From positions 1-64,000 of the forward strand of contig NZ_JACHJK010000010.1 of NCBI RefSeq assembly GCF_014203595.1: a DNA stretch of 64,000 nt. Reading direction: 5' to 3'. Both the position numbers and the translations under genes were made by a program. Position 1 is the first letter of the stretch. Every line of letters begins with the position of its first letter. This stretch comes from Streptomyces echinatus (GTDB taxonomy: Bacteria; Actinomycetota; Actinomycetes; Streptomycetales; Streptomycetaceae). Of this stretch, positions 44,195 to 52,822 are shown piece after piece. The notes below the pieces were generated by a model. That model saw only the letters and a list, made by a program, of their open reading frames with translations, searched no databases and was not told where the DNA came from.

Positions 44195-45724
44195 ATGTCA
44201 GACGACTACCTCGTACGCATCGGCAAGCTCATCCGTGACGCCCGGCAACACCGGGGCTGGACACAGGCGCAGCTCGCGGAGGCGCTCGGCACCAGCCAGA
44301 GCGCGGTCAACCGCATCGAGCGCGGCAACCAGAACATCAGCCTTGAGATGATCGCCCGGATCGGTGAAGCCCTGGACAGCGAGATCGTGTCGCTGGGCTA
44401 CGCGGGACCGATGCATCTGCGCGTGGTCGGCGGTCGCCGGCTGTCCGGCGCCATCGACGTGAAGACCAGCAAGAACGCGTGCGTGGCGCTGCTGTGCGCC
44501 TCGCTGCTGAACAAGGGGCGTACGGTGCTGCGCCGGGTGGCGCGCATCGAGGAGGTGTACCGCCTGCTGGAGGTGCTCAACTCCATCGGCGTGCGCACCC
44601 GCTGGATCAACGACGGCGTGGACCTGGAACTGGTGCCGCCCGCCGAGCTGGAGATGGCGGCGATCGACGCGGAGGCCGCCGTACGCACCCGCTCGATCAT
44701 CATGTTCCTCGGCCCGCTGCTGCACCGCATGGACCACTTCAAGCTGCCGTACGCCGGCGGTTGCGACCTGGGCACGCGGACCATCGAGCCGCACATGATC
44801 GCGCTGCGCCGGTTCGGTCTGGACGTCGCGGCCACCGAGGGCCAGTACCACGCCCAGGTGGACCGCTCGGTCCGCCCGGACCGCCCGATCGTCCTGACCG
44901 AGCGCGGCGACACGGTGACGGAGAACGCGCTGCTGGCCGCCGCCCGGCACGACGGCGTGACCGTCATCCGCAACGCCTCCTCCAACTACATGGTCCAGGA
45001 CCTGTGTTTCTTCCTGGAGGCGCTGGGCGTCAAGGTGGAGGGCATCGGCACCACCACGCTCACCGTGCACGGCGTCCCGGACATCGACGCCGACGTGGAC
45101 TACTCCCCCTCCGAGGACCCGGTCGAGGCGATGAGCCTGCTGGCCGCCGCCGTGGTGACCGAGTCGGAGCTGACGGTGCGCCGGGTGCCGATCGAGTTCC
45201 TGGAGATCGAGCTGGCGGTCCTGGAGGAGATGGGCCTCGACCACGACCGCAGCCCCGAGTACTGCGCGGACAACGGCCGTACGCGTCTGGTGGACCTGAC
45301 GGTCCGGCCCTCCAAGCTGGAGGCACCGATCGACAAGATCCACCCCATGCCGTTCCCCGGCCTGAACATCGACAACGTCCCGTTCTTCGCGGCCATCGCG
45401 GCGGTCGCCTCGGGCCAGACCCTCATCCACGACTGGGTCTACGACAACCGCGCGATCTATCTCACCGACCTCAACCGCCTCGGCGGCCGGCTCCAGCTCC
45501 TGGACCCGCACCGGGTGCTGGTCGAGGGCCCGACCCGCTGGCGCGCGGCCGAGATGATGTGCCCGCCGGCCCTGCGCCCCGCGGTGGTCGTCCTGCTGGC
45601 GATGATGGCGGCCGAGGGCACGTCGGTGCTGCGCAACGTCTATGTCATCAACCGCGGTTACGAGGACCTCGCCGAGCGCCTGAACTCGATCGGGGCGCAG
45701 ATCGAGATCTTCCGGGACATCTGA
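44195..45724 (+). CDS. murA2: XRE helix-turn-helix / UDP-GlcNAc 1-carboxyvinyltransferase (MurA-like) fusion
   Basis: A 509-residue fusion. Residues about 5-65 form an XRE DNA-binding domain (LIRDARQHRGWTQAQLAEALGTSQSAVNRIERG). Residues about 75-509 form an EPT/MurA domain. The active-site loop has LPYAGGCDLGTRTIEPHM, whose Cys corresponds to the PEP-binding cysteine of MurA. The early basic motif LSGAIDVKTSKNA is also kept. MurA makes the first committed peptidoglycan precursor. Its counterpart SCO5998 is labelled murA2, so a second, regulated or regulatory MurA seems likely. No ribosome-binding site is visible; 12 bp upstream is an inverted repeat. Whether it is enzyme, regulator or both cannot be told. 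Confidence 0.88.
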   Translation: MSDDYLVRIGKLIRDARQHRGWTQAQLAEALGTSQSAVNRIERGNQNISLEMIARIGEALDSEIVSLGYAGPMHLRVVGGRRLSGAIDVKTSKNACVALLCASLLNKGRTVLRRVARIEEVYRLLEVLNSIGVRTRWINDGVDLELVPPAELEMAAIDAEAAVRTRSIIMFLGPLLHRMDHFKLPYAGGCDLGTRTIEPHMIALRRFGLDVAATEGQYHAQVDRSVRPDRPIVLTERGDTVTENALLAAARHDGVTVIRNASSNYMVQDLCFFLEALGVKVEGIGTTTLTVHGVPDIDADVDYSPSEDPVEAMSLLAAAVVTESELTVRRVPIEFLEIELAVLEEMGLDHDRSPEYCADNGRTRLVDLTVRPSKLEAPIDKIHPMPFPGLNIDNVPFFAAIAAVASGQTLIHDWVYDNRAIYLTDLNRLGGRLQLLDPHRVLVEGPTRWRAAEMMCPPALRPAVVVLLAMMAAEGTSVLRNVYVINRGYEDLAERLNSIGAQIEIFRDI

Positions 45725-45948
45725 AAGTTCTCAGAAAAAGGCGCCGTCACGTCCCTACTGACCTGCATGAACGTGCGGCGAGACGGGAGGTGGCGGCGCC
45801 TGTGGGACTTCTCTGGGATTTCGGCCGGGCCAAAGGCCTCCGGTCATCTCGCGAATCAATATCGTACGTCCCCGGAACTTTCCCGAGGTGACAGAGCTCT
45901 GACTCGGTACTCGTCCGATTCTGCGCCCGCTGCGCTTTCACATACGCA

Positions 45949-47307
45949 TCAGCGGGACCCCGGTTCAAGGTCTGTGAGCAGGTCGTCCAACACCGTTTCC
46001 TCCTCGACCCGGACACCACACTCGGTGAGAGCGATGGCCAGGGCCGGGTCCCAGGGAGTTGCGGCAGGCTGGCCCGTCAGTTCCGGGGCTTCGGCCACGG
46101 CGGTCACTGCTGCTCGGTAATCGGCGGCCGTGTAACGCCACGCCCGCCAAGGGACGCTTCGTGCCAGTGCTGCGGCGATGCGCACACCGCCCCAGTCGAA
46201 ATCGCCGTGGTAGAGAAGGTGAGCTCCCCGCATCGACAGGTCGCGCAGCAAGGTGAGCGCGGCGGCCGACGGCTGCCCCTGAAGGCACACCATGGTAGGG
46301 CACGCCGGGCCGAGAGTACTGGCGGCGCCGGACAGTACCGCCGGGTTTTCGCAGATATAGACGTTGCACGGCGTCGGAACGGAGGCAACCGGTGCGCGAC
46401 CGGTGAGGGAGCGGAGCGTCAGCACCGCTGGCTCCCCCGTGTCGGCCATCCAGTCGAGGGCCGGCGTACCGCGCAGGTTGAGGGTGAGGACGGTCGATGA
46501 CAGGTCGTCCTTGAGCAGGCCCGCCGAGGCCCACGCCTCCCGCCGCCACTGCGCACCGGAGCCGTCGGGGAAGCCGGTGAGGCAACGGATGCCGGACAGG
46601 ACGAGCGTGGCGAGCGGCGTCCCCTCGTCCAGGGCATGGGCGCCCGAGAGGTTCCGTGCCGCGAACGTCGCCCGCGAGGTCGGGGGTGACGCGGGCAGCG
46701 CACGCAACGCGCGCACGGCGGCCGCCACCAGGGGCCCCGCGGCCTCCGGTGTTCGGGCGAGGCGCCGTACGAGACCGTCACCACGGATCCGCTCGGCCCA
46801 GCGGGCCAGCTCCCCGTCGAGGATGCCGAGCGGGGCGTACGCCTCCTCCCAGGCCCGTTCCTCCCTGTTCCGTGTCTCGGCGTGGAGTACGACCGGGCCG
46901 GTGAGGGCGACGACGGCCGCCGCCAGTCCGTCGGGGCTGACGCCGGAGCGACGCAGGATCTCATCGACGGTGACGAGGCGAATGCTGAGGGAGCCGCTGG
47001 ATCGTGGTGCCCGTCCCAGCAGGCGTTCGGCGGCGCGGCGTTGGGGTTCATCGGGGTCGGACAAGGTGACGGAGCCGGTCAGCGGCCGGCCACGTGCCAA
47101 GCGCTGCCGCACGCGGTCCACGAACCAGGCAAGCCCGGGATCGCCGAGCAGGCGTCCGAGGCGCTCGGTATCGACGTCGGTCAGGGCTCTTGCCGGTGGC
47201 GGCACGGCCGGCACCGCGTCCACGGTGGCGGTCGGCGGCGTCGCGCGTCCGGCCGCCGTCCGGCCGCCGTCGCGGTCGTGCGGGGTCTCCGAAGGCGTCA
47301 CGTCCAC
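45949..47307 (-). CDS. jetD: Wadjet nuclease subunit JetD (TIGR02679 / DUF2399)
   Basis: A 452-residue protein of the TIGR02679 type: an N-terminal DUF3323-like part and a C-terminal Toprim-like DUF2399 domain. The nuclease signature is complete: Glu 320 in VYICENPAVL and Asp 369/Asp 371 in YHGDFDWGG. In Wadjet, JetD cleaves circular plasmid DNA once the JetABC condensin-like motor has extruded it. The start is GTG 47307, four bases after GGGGG; GTG 47301, which would give the usual 4-nt overlap with jetC, is equally possible. It is the last gene of the operon. Some stretches look less G+C-biased than jetC. Confidence 0.92.
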   Translation of the reverse strand: MDVTPSETPHDRDGGRTAAGRATPPTATVDAVPAVPPPARALTDVDTERLGRLLGDPGLAWFVDRVRQRLARGRPLTGSVTLSDPDEPQRRAAERLLGRAPRSSGSLSIRLVTVDEILRRSGVSPDGLAAAVVALTGPVVLHAETRNREERAWEEAYAPLGILDGELARWAERIRGDGLVRRLARTPEAAGPLVAAAVRALRALPASPPTSRATFAARNLSGAHALDEGTPLATLVLSGIRCLTGFPDGSGAQWRREAWASAGLLKDDLSSTVLTLNLRGTPALDWMADTGEPAVLTLRSLTGRAPVASVPTPCNVYICENPAVLSGAASTLGPACPTMVCLQGQPSAAALTLLRDLSMRGAHLLYHGDFDWGGVRIAAALARSVPWRAWRYTAADYRAAVTAVAEAPELTGQPAATPWDPALAIALTECGVRVEEETVLDDLLTDLEPGSR

Positions 47308-50300
47308 AGGGCCCCCTGGCCGCCGGAGCTGTCGACGACGGCCCGCCCTGGCTCACCGGAAGGACTCACCGGTCCATCGGCCGCCTCGCCGGAGTCGCCG
47401 GCACCGGCGGCCGCCGTGAACGCGTCCGCCCGGGCACCAGGCTCCGTGCCGCGCCGCCGTTCGCGGCCGTCCCATTCCCACCGCGTCACCAGTACGGCGT
47501 CGATGTCGTCGACGCGGGACAGCTGGGCGATGGCGATGCCCGGCACCTGGGGGTAGCAGGCCCATTCGCGTTCGCTGGTCATGACGACATCGAGGTCGAA
47601 GGCGCGCAGCAGACCAAGGCACTTGGCGCGCGAGTCGTCGTCGACGCCGGCGAACGCCTCGTCCAGGGTGACCAGGCGCGGGGCGTGCGCGCCGCCCGCG
47701 CTCGCGTAGTGGGAGGACGCTGCGGCGAACAGGGGTACGGACGCGGCCAGTACCCGCTCCCCGCCCGAGGCGGGTCCGGTGGCCGGAACCCACTTGCCGT
47801 GCTGGTGGCGTTCGACGCCGAACTCGTGCCAGGACCGGTAGTCGAGGGCGGCGGTGAGGTCCTCCAGCCAGCTGCCAGCGCTGTCGTCGGCCTGCCGGTG
47901 GGCGATCTGCTCCTGGAGGAACGCGCCGACCGCTGCCCGGTCCTCGGGCGACCATGCGTCGGCGGACTGACGCAGCCGTTCGCGGGCCTGGGCCAGTCCC
48001 TGCGGGGCCCGGCGGGATGCTCTCCACACCAGCCGCAGTTTCATTCCCGTGGAGGTCGGGCGCTCCTCCAGCTCTCTGTTCATGGCGGCCACCTGTCGTT
48101 CGGCCGCCCCGATGAGTTCCTGGAGCGTCCCGGCGACCTCGGTGATCAGATGGGTCTGGAGGATCTCGCGCTCGTGTGCGGACAGGATGCGGGTCAGTTC
48201 CGCGACTTCCACGGCCAGTGCCTCGGCGAGTTCGGGCACGGCCCGTTCCCGGCCCTGGTAGACGACGCCGACCCTCATGCCGTCCTCACTCGGGCGGGCG
48301 GTAGCGGTGTGGCCGTGCCGCGACAGCGCGTCCTGGAGCCTGCCGAACTCCTCGCTCAGCCGCTTCTGCACGCGCTCCCAGGCCGCGTCGGTGTCGTCGA
48401 TCGAGGAGAGCCGTGACTCCACGGCCCGCGCGAGGGCGATGGCGGGGGTCGCCGCCCATGTCCCCGCGCCGTCGTCCGGTACATCGATGTCCGGCAGCGC
48501 GACGGCGAGCAGTCCCGTCGCGGCGAACCGCTGGAGCGCCGCGACGGCTTCCTCCCGCGCGGCGGTCGCCTCGGTGACGTCCTCGGCGAGCTGCTCGATG
48601 CGTCCCTCGGCGCGGCTGGCCCGCCGGTCGGCGTCACCGTACTCCTCCCGCGCCTGCCGCTGCTCGTGCTCGCAGACCCGGGCCGCCTCGGCCGTCTCCT
48701 CCAGTTGCCTCTGCAGCTCGGCGACGGCCGCCCCGACGGTGGAGCGGAGCGTCGCGAGGTGTTCGTCCGCCGCCGCGGCCACCCGAGCCGCCTCCGCAGC
48801 GCGCTCCGCGAGTTCGGACACGAGGACGTCGGCCCGGCTGGTCTCCTCCCGCTCAGCGGTTACCGCGCGCTCGGCCTCCGCGCGTTCGCGCAGTGCGGGC
48901 CACAGGGCCGCCAGGAGGGCGGTGTGGTCGGCGAGCGCCTGGCGAACGGCGCCCAGTGCCGTGGGGTCGGCGGGAAGGTTCAGGGCCGCCGCGGTGTCGG
49001 CGAGTTCGGCCGTCGCACGCTCGGCGCGCTCCGCCGCCGGAGCCAGTTCCGCGGCCCGTTCGTCCCGCCGGGCGCGGGCGCGACGGACCGCCTCGGCGGC
49101 GGCGGTGACGCGTGCGTGGGCGTGCCGCAGGTCGTCGTCGCCAGGCAGTGCGGCGAGTTCGGCGTCCAGCGTGGCACGGCTCCCGGCCACGGCGCGGGAC
49201 TCCTCGGCCAGTCGTTCCTGCTCCGCCGTCAGGCCGTCGATCTCGGCGCGCAGTTCCGCGATGCGGACGCGGCGTGCCTGTTCCCGCGCTCCTTCCCCCA
49301 CGTACTGGGCGCTGTCCTTGGCCCAGCTCCCGGTGAGCGCCCCGACGCGGAAGCGCCCGTCCGCGCAGACCCAGGTGTCGTGGCCACCGGCCTCGAAGGA
49401 GGCTTCGCCGGGCTTGTCGCCGTCGCTCGCGACCAACCCGATCGAGGCGAGCAGACGCGCGACCGTCTCCTCCCCCACGGCTGCGGCCCCCGCCTCCGCG
49501 GGGTCGACCGCTGGGCACAGCGCGCGGTCGAGGCCGGTCCCGCCGAGCAGTCCGACCGGATCGAGCAGTACGTCATGTCCGTCCGCCGCGGCCGCGGAGC
49601 CGTCCGGCCGCACCCACGCGTCGAGAAGCCCCGACGCCTCCAGCGCGGCTTCCAGTCCCGCGCGGTCGGCGCCGGTGACGTGCGGGCGGAAGTCGACGAG
49701 CCGCCACAGCGGAGCGCCGGGGCCCCGGTCCCGCACGCCGGGTGTGCGCGTCGAGGGAGCCACGGGCCCGCGCTCCCAGCCCGTTTCGAGGGCGGTCGTT
49801 TCCTCCATCGCCTGCCGCAGCCGCTCCGCCGTCGCCGCCTCGCGGTGGGCCAGTCCGGCCGCCCGGTCGGCCAGGCGGGAGGCGGCGGCGCGATGCGCCT
49901 CGCCCGCCGCCGTGCGGGCCGGCAGCGGGCCGTCCAAAGAACTCGCCCAGTCCTGTACGGCGTCCAGGACCGCAGGCAGCCCGGGCACCCGCAACTCGAC
50001 CCACCCGGAAAGACGCTCCCGCACGGCTGTGACCAGGGCCCGCCCCGCCCGGGTGACGGCCTCCTCCGCCTCGGCCAGCCGCTCCTCCCCGTACACGACC
50101 TCCTCGTCGGCCTCGTCGGCGCGCAGCCGGGCGGCACGGTGCCGCTCCTCGGCCTGCTCGGCCCGCGTGACGAGCTCCGCCACGTGGTCGACGGCGCGCC
50201 GCCTGCTCGCGGTCGCCTCGTCCGCCTCCCGGCGCAGCACCGCGTCGGGGGCTCCCTCCGTCCTGGGGATGTCGAGCCGGGCGGCCGCGGCGCTCTCAGC

Positions 50301-51545
50301 CACCCGGTCCCGGATCCCGTCCAGCGCCTCCCGGGCCGCTGTGCGCCGGTTGTCCGCGGTGGCGAGCCGGCCCAGGGCCCGGGTGTGCGCGTCGGCCGCC
50401 GTACGCCGGTCCGCCTCGGCCCGCTTCAGCTCTCCGGCCGTGCGGGAGGCGTCCTCCGCCGCCCGGTCGAGCGCACGGGCGTCACGCATCTCGGGCCGGG
50501 ACCGCAGCGTGGCGTCCTGGGCGGTCAGCCGCGCGGCCCGCTCGTCGAGGGCGGCGCCCCTCCCCCTGGCCTCCTCGCGGTCCGCCACCGCCCGCTCCCT
50601 CTCCGCCTGTGCCCTGGCGAGTTCCCGTTGCAGGTTCTCGTACCGGGCGTGTTCGCGGCGGGGCAGGCGGGCGCGGCGCCGGGAGGCGAGGCGGGCGTAG
50701 CGGCGGTAGTGGTCGAGGAACGCCGAGGACGCCTGTTCGGCCTCGCGGGCCGCCCGCAGTTCCTCCTTCTCCTCGTCCAGCGACCGGAACGCCTCCGCCG
50801 CATCGGCGACGACCGCCTGGTCCATCGGCGGCAGCGCCTCGGTCAGTGCCCGGGACAGGGCGGCCTCGCTGGGGCGTTTGGACAGCTGGGGTTGGCGCAG
50901 CTGGATCAGGAGGTCGACGAGAGCGCCGTAGCGCCGCTCCCCGAGCCCGAAGAGGGCTTCGTCGACGGCCCTGCGGTAGGCCTTCGCCGTGTCGTAGACC
51001 ATGCCGTGGCCGCCGACGGCCTCGGCGAGCCGGTCCCGAGACAGTGCCGTACCGGTCGCGTCCAGCAGGTCGAGATCGGCACCGATCCGCTGGTCGGTGA
51101 CCGCGAACCAGTGGCGGGCGATGCCGCGGCCGGCGACCGCCTTGAGTCCGCACAGCAGCGTGCGGAAGTGCGCCTCGCCCATGCCGGCGTCGAGTCGTCC
51201 GAACTCGATCCAGGTGTAGCCGAGCCGTTCGGGGTGCGGGTGCGCGCCGCCCAGGAGGAGGTTCCACTCCATGCGCTTGCCCGGGTCGCCGTCGGGTTCG
51301 ACGCGGCGGGCGGAGAGGTCGCCGTCCAGGAGGAACGGCAGGGTGAGGGCGAGCACCTTCGACTTGCCGGTGCCGTTGTTGCCGCGCAGCAGCAGCCGGC
51401 CGTCGCGGAACCAGAACTCCTCGACGTCGTAGTGGAAGAGATCGACGAGTCCGATGCGCAGGGGCCGCCACCGGCCGGGCGTGGGAGCGGGCAGCGCGGG
51501 GCCGGGCGACTCGGGGCCGTGAAGCGCGGTCACGGGGCGGTTCAC
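47298..51545 (-). CDS. jetC: Wadjet SMC-like ATPase JetC (TIGR02680)
   Basis: A 1,415-residue SMC/MukB-like protein. Walker A GNNGTGKSK lies at residues 55-63. Long Ala/Arg/Glu-rich coiled-coil stretches fill most of about 240-1,130, interrupted near 500-640 by a globular hinge-like part. The C-terminal ATPase half has the signature SGGERVLAASVPLFAAAS and Walker B RLVTLDEAFAGVDDDS (about 1,293). About 90 low-complexity residues follow. JetC is the DNA loop-extruding motor. GTG 51545 overlaps the jetB stop (GTGA) and has AGGA upstream; longer open frame upstream is inside jetB. Confidence 0.94.
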   Translation of the reverse strand: MNRPVTALHGPESPGPALPAPTPGRWRPLRIGLVDLFHYDVEEFWFRDGRLLLRGNNGTGKSKVLALTLPFLLDGDLSARRVEPDGDPGKRMEWNLLLGGAHPHPERLGYTWIEFGRLDAGMGEAHFRTLLCGLKAVAGRGIARHWFAVTDQRIGADLDLLDATGTALSRDRLAEAVGGHGMVYDTAKAYRRAVDEALFGLGERRYGALVDLLIQLRQPQLSKRPSEAALSRALTEALPPMDQAVVADAAEAFRSLDEEKEELRAAREAEQASSAFLDHYRRYARLASRRRARLPRREHARYENLQRELARAQAERERAVADREEARGRGAALDERAARLTAQDATLRSRPEMRDARALDRAAEDASRTAGELKRAEADRRTAADAHTRALGRLATADNRRTAAREALDGIRDRVAESAAAARLDIPRTEGAPDAVLRREADEATASRRRAVDHVAELVTRAEQAEERHRAARLRADEADEEVVYGEERLAEAEEAVTRAGRALVTAVRERLSGWVELRVPGLPAVLDAVQDWASSLDGPLPARTAAGEAHRAAASRLADRAAGLAHREAATAERLRQAMEETTALETGWERGPVAPSTRTPGVRDRGPGAPLWRLVDFRPHVTGADRAGLEAALEASGLLDAWVRPDGSAAAADGHDVLLDPVGLLGGTGLDRALCPAVDPAEAGAAAVGEETVARLLASIGLVASDGDKPGEASFEAGGHDTWVCADGRFRVGALTGSWAKDSAQYVGEGAREQARRVRIAELRAEIDGLTAEQERLAEESRAVAGSRATLDAELAALPGDDDLRHAHARVTAAAEAVRRARARRDERAAELAPAAERAERATAELADTAAALNLPADPTALGAVRQALADHTALLAALWPALRERAEAERAVTAEREETSRADVLVSELAERAAEAARVAAAADEHLATLRSTVGAAVAELQRQLEETAEAARVCEHEQRQAREEYGDADRRASRAEGRIEQLAEDVTEATAAREEAVAALQRFAATGLLAVALPDIDVPDDGAGTWAATPAIALARAVESRLSSIDDTDAAWERVQKRLSEEFGRLQDALSRHGHTATARPSEDGMRVGVVYQGRERAVPELAEALAVEVAELTRILSAHEREILQTHLITEVAGTLQELIGAAERQVAAMNRELEERPTSTGMKLRLVWRASRRAPQGLAQARERLRQSADAWSPEDRAAVGAFLQEQIAHRQADDSAGSWLEDLTAALDYRSWHEFGVERHQHGKWVPATGPASGGERVLAASVPLFAAASSHYASAGGAHAPRLVTLDEAFAGVDDDSRAKCLGLLRAFDLDVVMTSEREWACYPQVPGIAIAQLSRVDDIDAVLVTRWEWDGRERRRGTEPGARADAFTAAAGAGDSGEAADGPVSPSGEPGRAVVDSSGGQGALWT

Positions 51546-52822
51546 CTTTCGTCCTGCACGGGCTGCACGGGTTGCATGGGCTGCGCGGGTTGCAGGGGTT
51601 GCTCGGTCGTGGCGGCCCGGCGGGCCCGTCCGGGTTCTCTGACCACGGGTTCGCCGACCGCGTACCGCGCGAGGGCCGGCCGCGGTACGACGCCCCCGTC
51701 GGTGCGCTCGGCGAGTCCCAGCGCCACCAGCTTGCTCAGCGCCTGCTCGACGAGTTCGGGCTCCGCGCCCGGTTCCCTCGCCGACTTGGACCAGAACCCG
51801 CCGTGCTCCACGGCCAGTTCCCGTACGCGGGCCGCCAGTTCCGCCGGTTCCACGGGCCCGCCCGCTTGGGCCAGGTGTCCCGCCAGCAAGAGCGTGATGT
51901 GACCGTGGGTGCCCTGTTCCGGCATGCGTGCGTCCGTGAGGTCCTCCATCGGGTCGACCATGGCGATGCCCTCGGCCCGGACCTCCGGGACGAGTCCCGT
52001 CAGCTCGTTGATGCGGGCGGTGATGAAGCCGCGCTGCCGGGTGAGGTAGGCCAGTTCGTCGTCGGTCAGGTCGTCGTAGTACAGCACCGGGTCGTCCAGG
52101 AGGATGCGGGTCAGTTTCCAGCGGACCGCCCGGAATCTGAGCTCTTCGCTGTCGAGCACGGTCCACGCGGTCATCTCCACCAGGCGCTCCTCGAAGCCCT
52201 CGGCCTCGACCATGGAGGGACCCCGCAGGGACGCGGGCATCCCGGCCAGCACGCGTCGCCGCACGTCGTACAGCACGTCGCCCGATCCGCTGACGTAGGC
52301 GTCCTCGTCGCCGGCGACCCGCCGCAGCACTCCGAGCCGCAGCAGCAGGCGGACGACGGCCGCGAGGTCGAGGCGCTCGTCGCGCCGCTCCAGAGTGAAC
52401 GTGATCCCGGCGGCGACGAGTTCGGGATCGGTGGCGGCCAGGACGACCTGCTCGGCGAGGCGGCCGAGCGCCACCTGCGACTCACCCCGTTCCAGCGCGG
52501 CCAGGGCCAGGCAGAGCAGGACGTAGCGGCGGCGGGTGAAGGGCAGGGCGCTCCGGGTGGCCTCGCGCGCCGGGTGCGTGACGTCGGTGAGAGTGCCCGG
52601 CGTCTTGCGCAGCCGTGCGGCGTCGGCGTCCGTGCGCAGCGTCCAGCCGACGTTGCGTTCGAACCAATCCCGCAGCTCGGCGGTGTGCCGGCGCACCAGC
52701 CGGAACTCGTCGGCGTACGGTCCGTCGGCGGTGAGCAGCGGTTCCTTCAGCAGGGCGCGTGCGGCCTGCTGAAGGTCGGCCTGCCGCTGGCCGTCGAGGA
52801 CCTCGGCGAGGGGGCCGCTCAT
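51542..52822 (-). CDS. jetB: Wadjet subunit JetB (TIGR02678 / DUF2398)
   Basis: A 426-residue TIGR02678-type protein, the KITE-like (MksE-like) partner that binds kleisin JetA and DNA. Mostly helical with winged-helix features in the C-terminal part (ELVEQALSKLVALGLAERTDGGVVPRPAL). Internal landmarks include WTLRTDADAARLRKTPG and FTRRRYVLLCLALAALERGESQVALGRLAEQV. The start overlaps the jetA stop by 4 nt and the stop overlaps the jetC start by 4 nt, so the subunits are translationally coupled. Ends with a short PMQPVQPVQ-type tail. Confidence 0.92.
   Translation of the reverse strand: MSGPLAEVLDGQRQADLQQAARALLKEPLLTADGPYADEFRLVRRHTAELRDWFERNVGWTLRTDADAARLRKTPGTLTDVTHPAREATRSALPFTRRRYVLLCLALAALERGESQVALGRLAEQVVLAATDPELVAAGITFTLERRDERLDLAAVVRLLLRLGVLRRVAGDEDAYVSGSGDVLYDVRRRVLAGMPASLRGPSMVEAEGFEERLVEMTAWTVLDSEELRFRAVRWKLTRILLDDPVLYYDDLTDDELAYLTRQRGFITARINELTGLVPEVRAEGIAMVDPMEDLTDARMPEQGTHGHITLLLAGHLAQAGGPVEPAELAARVRELAVEHGGFWSKSAREPGAEPELVEQALSKLVALGLAERTDGGVVPRPALARYAVGEPVVREPGRARRAATTEQPLQPAQPMQPVQPVQDER

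Noticed and set aside
45725..45948. Short hairpin TCTGA-TCAGA at the murA2 stop followed by AAAAA
   Set aside because: Five-base stem overlapping the stop codon, too weak to call a terminator.
45725..45948. Integration site (tRNA or att repeats) at the border of the defence island
   Set aside because: No tRNA-like sequence or direct repeat pair recognised, and no integrase gene; the other island border lies outside the window.
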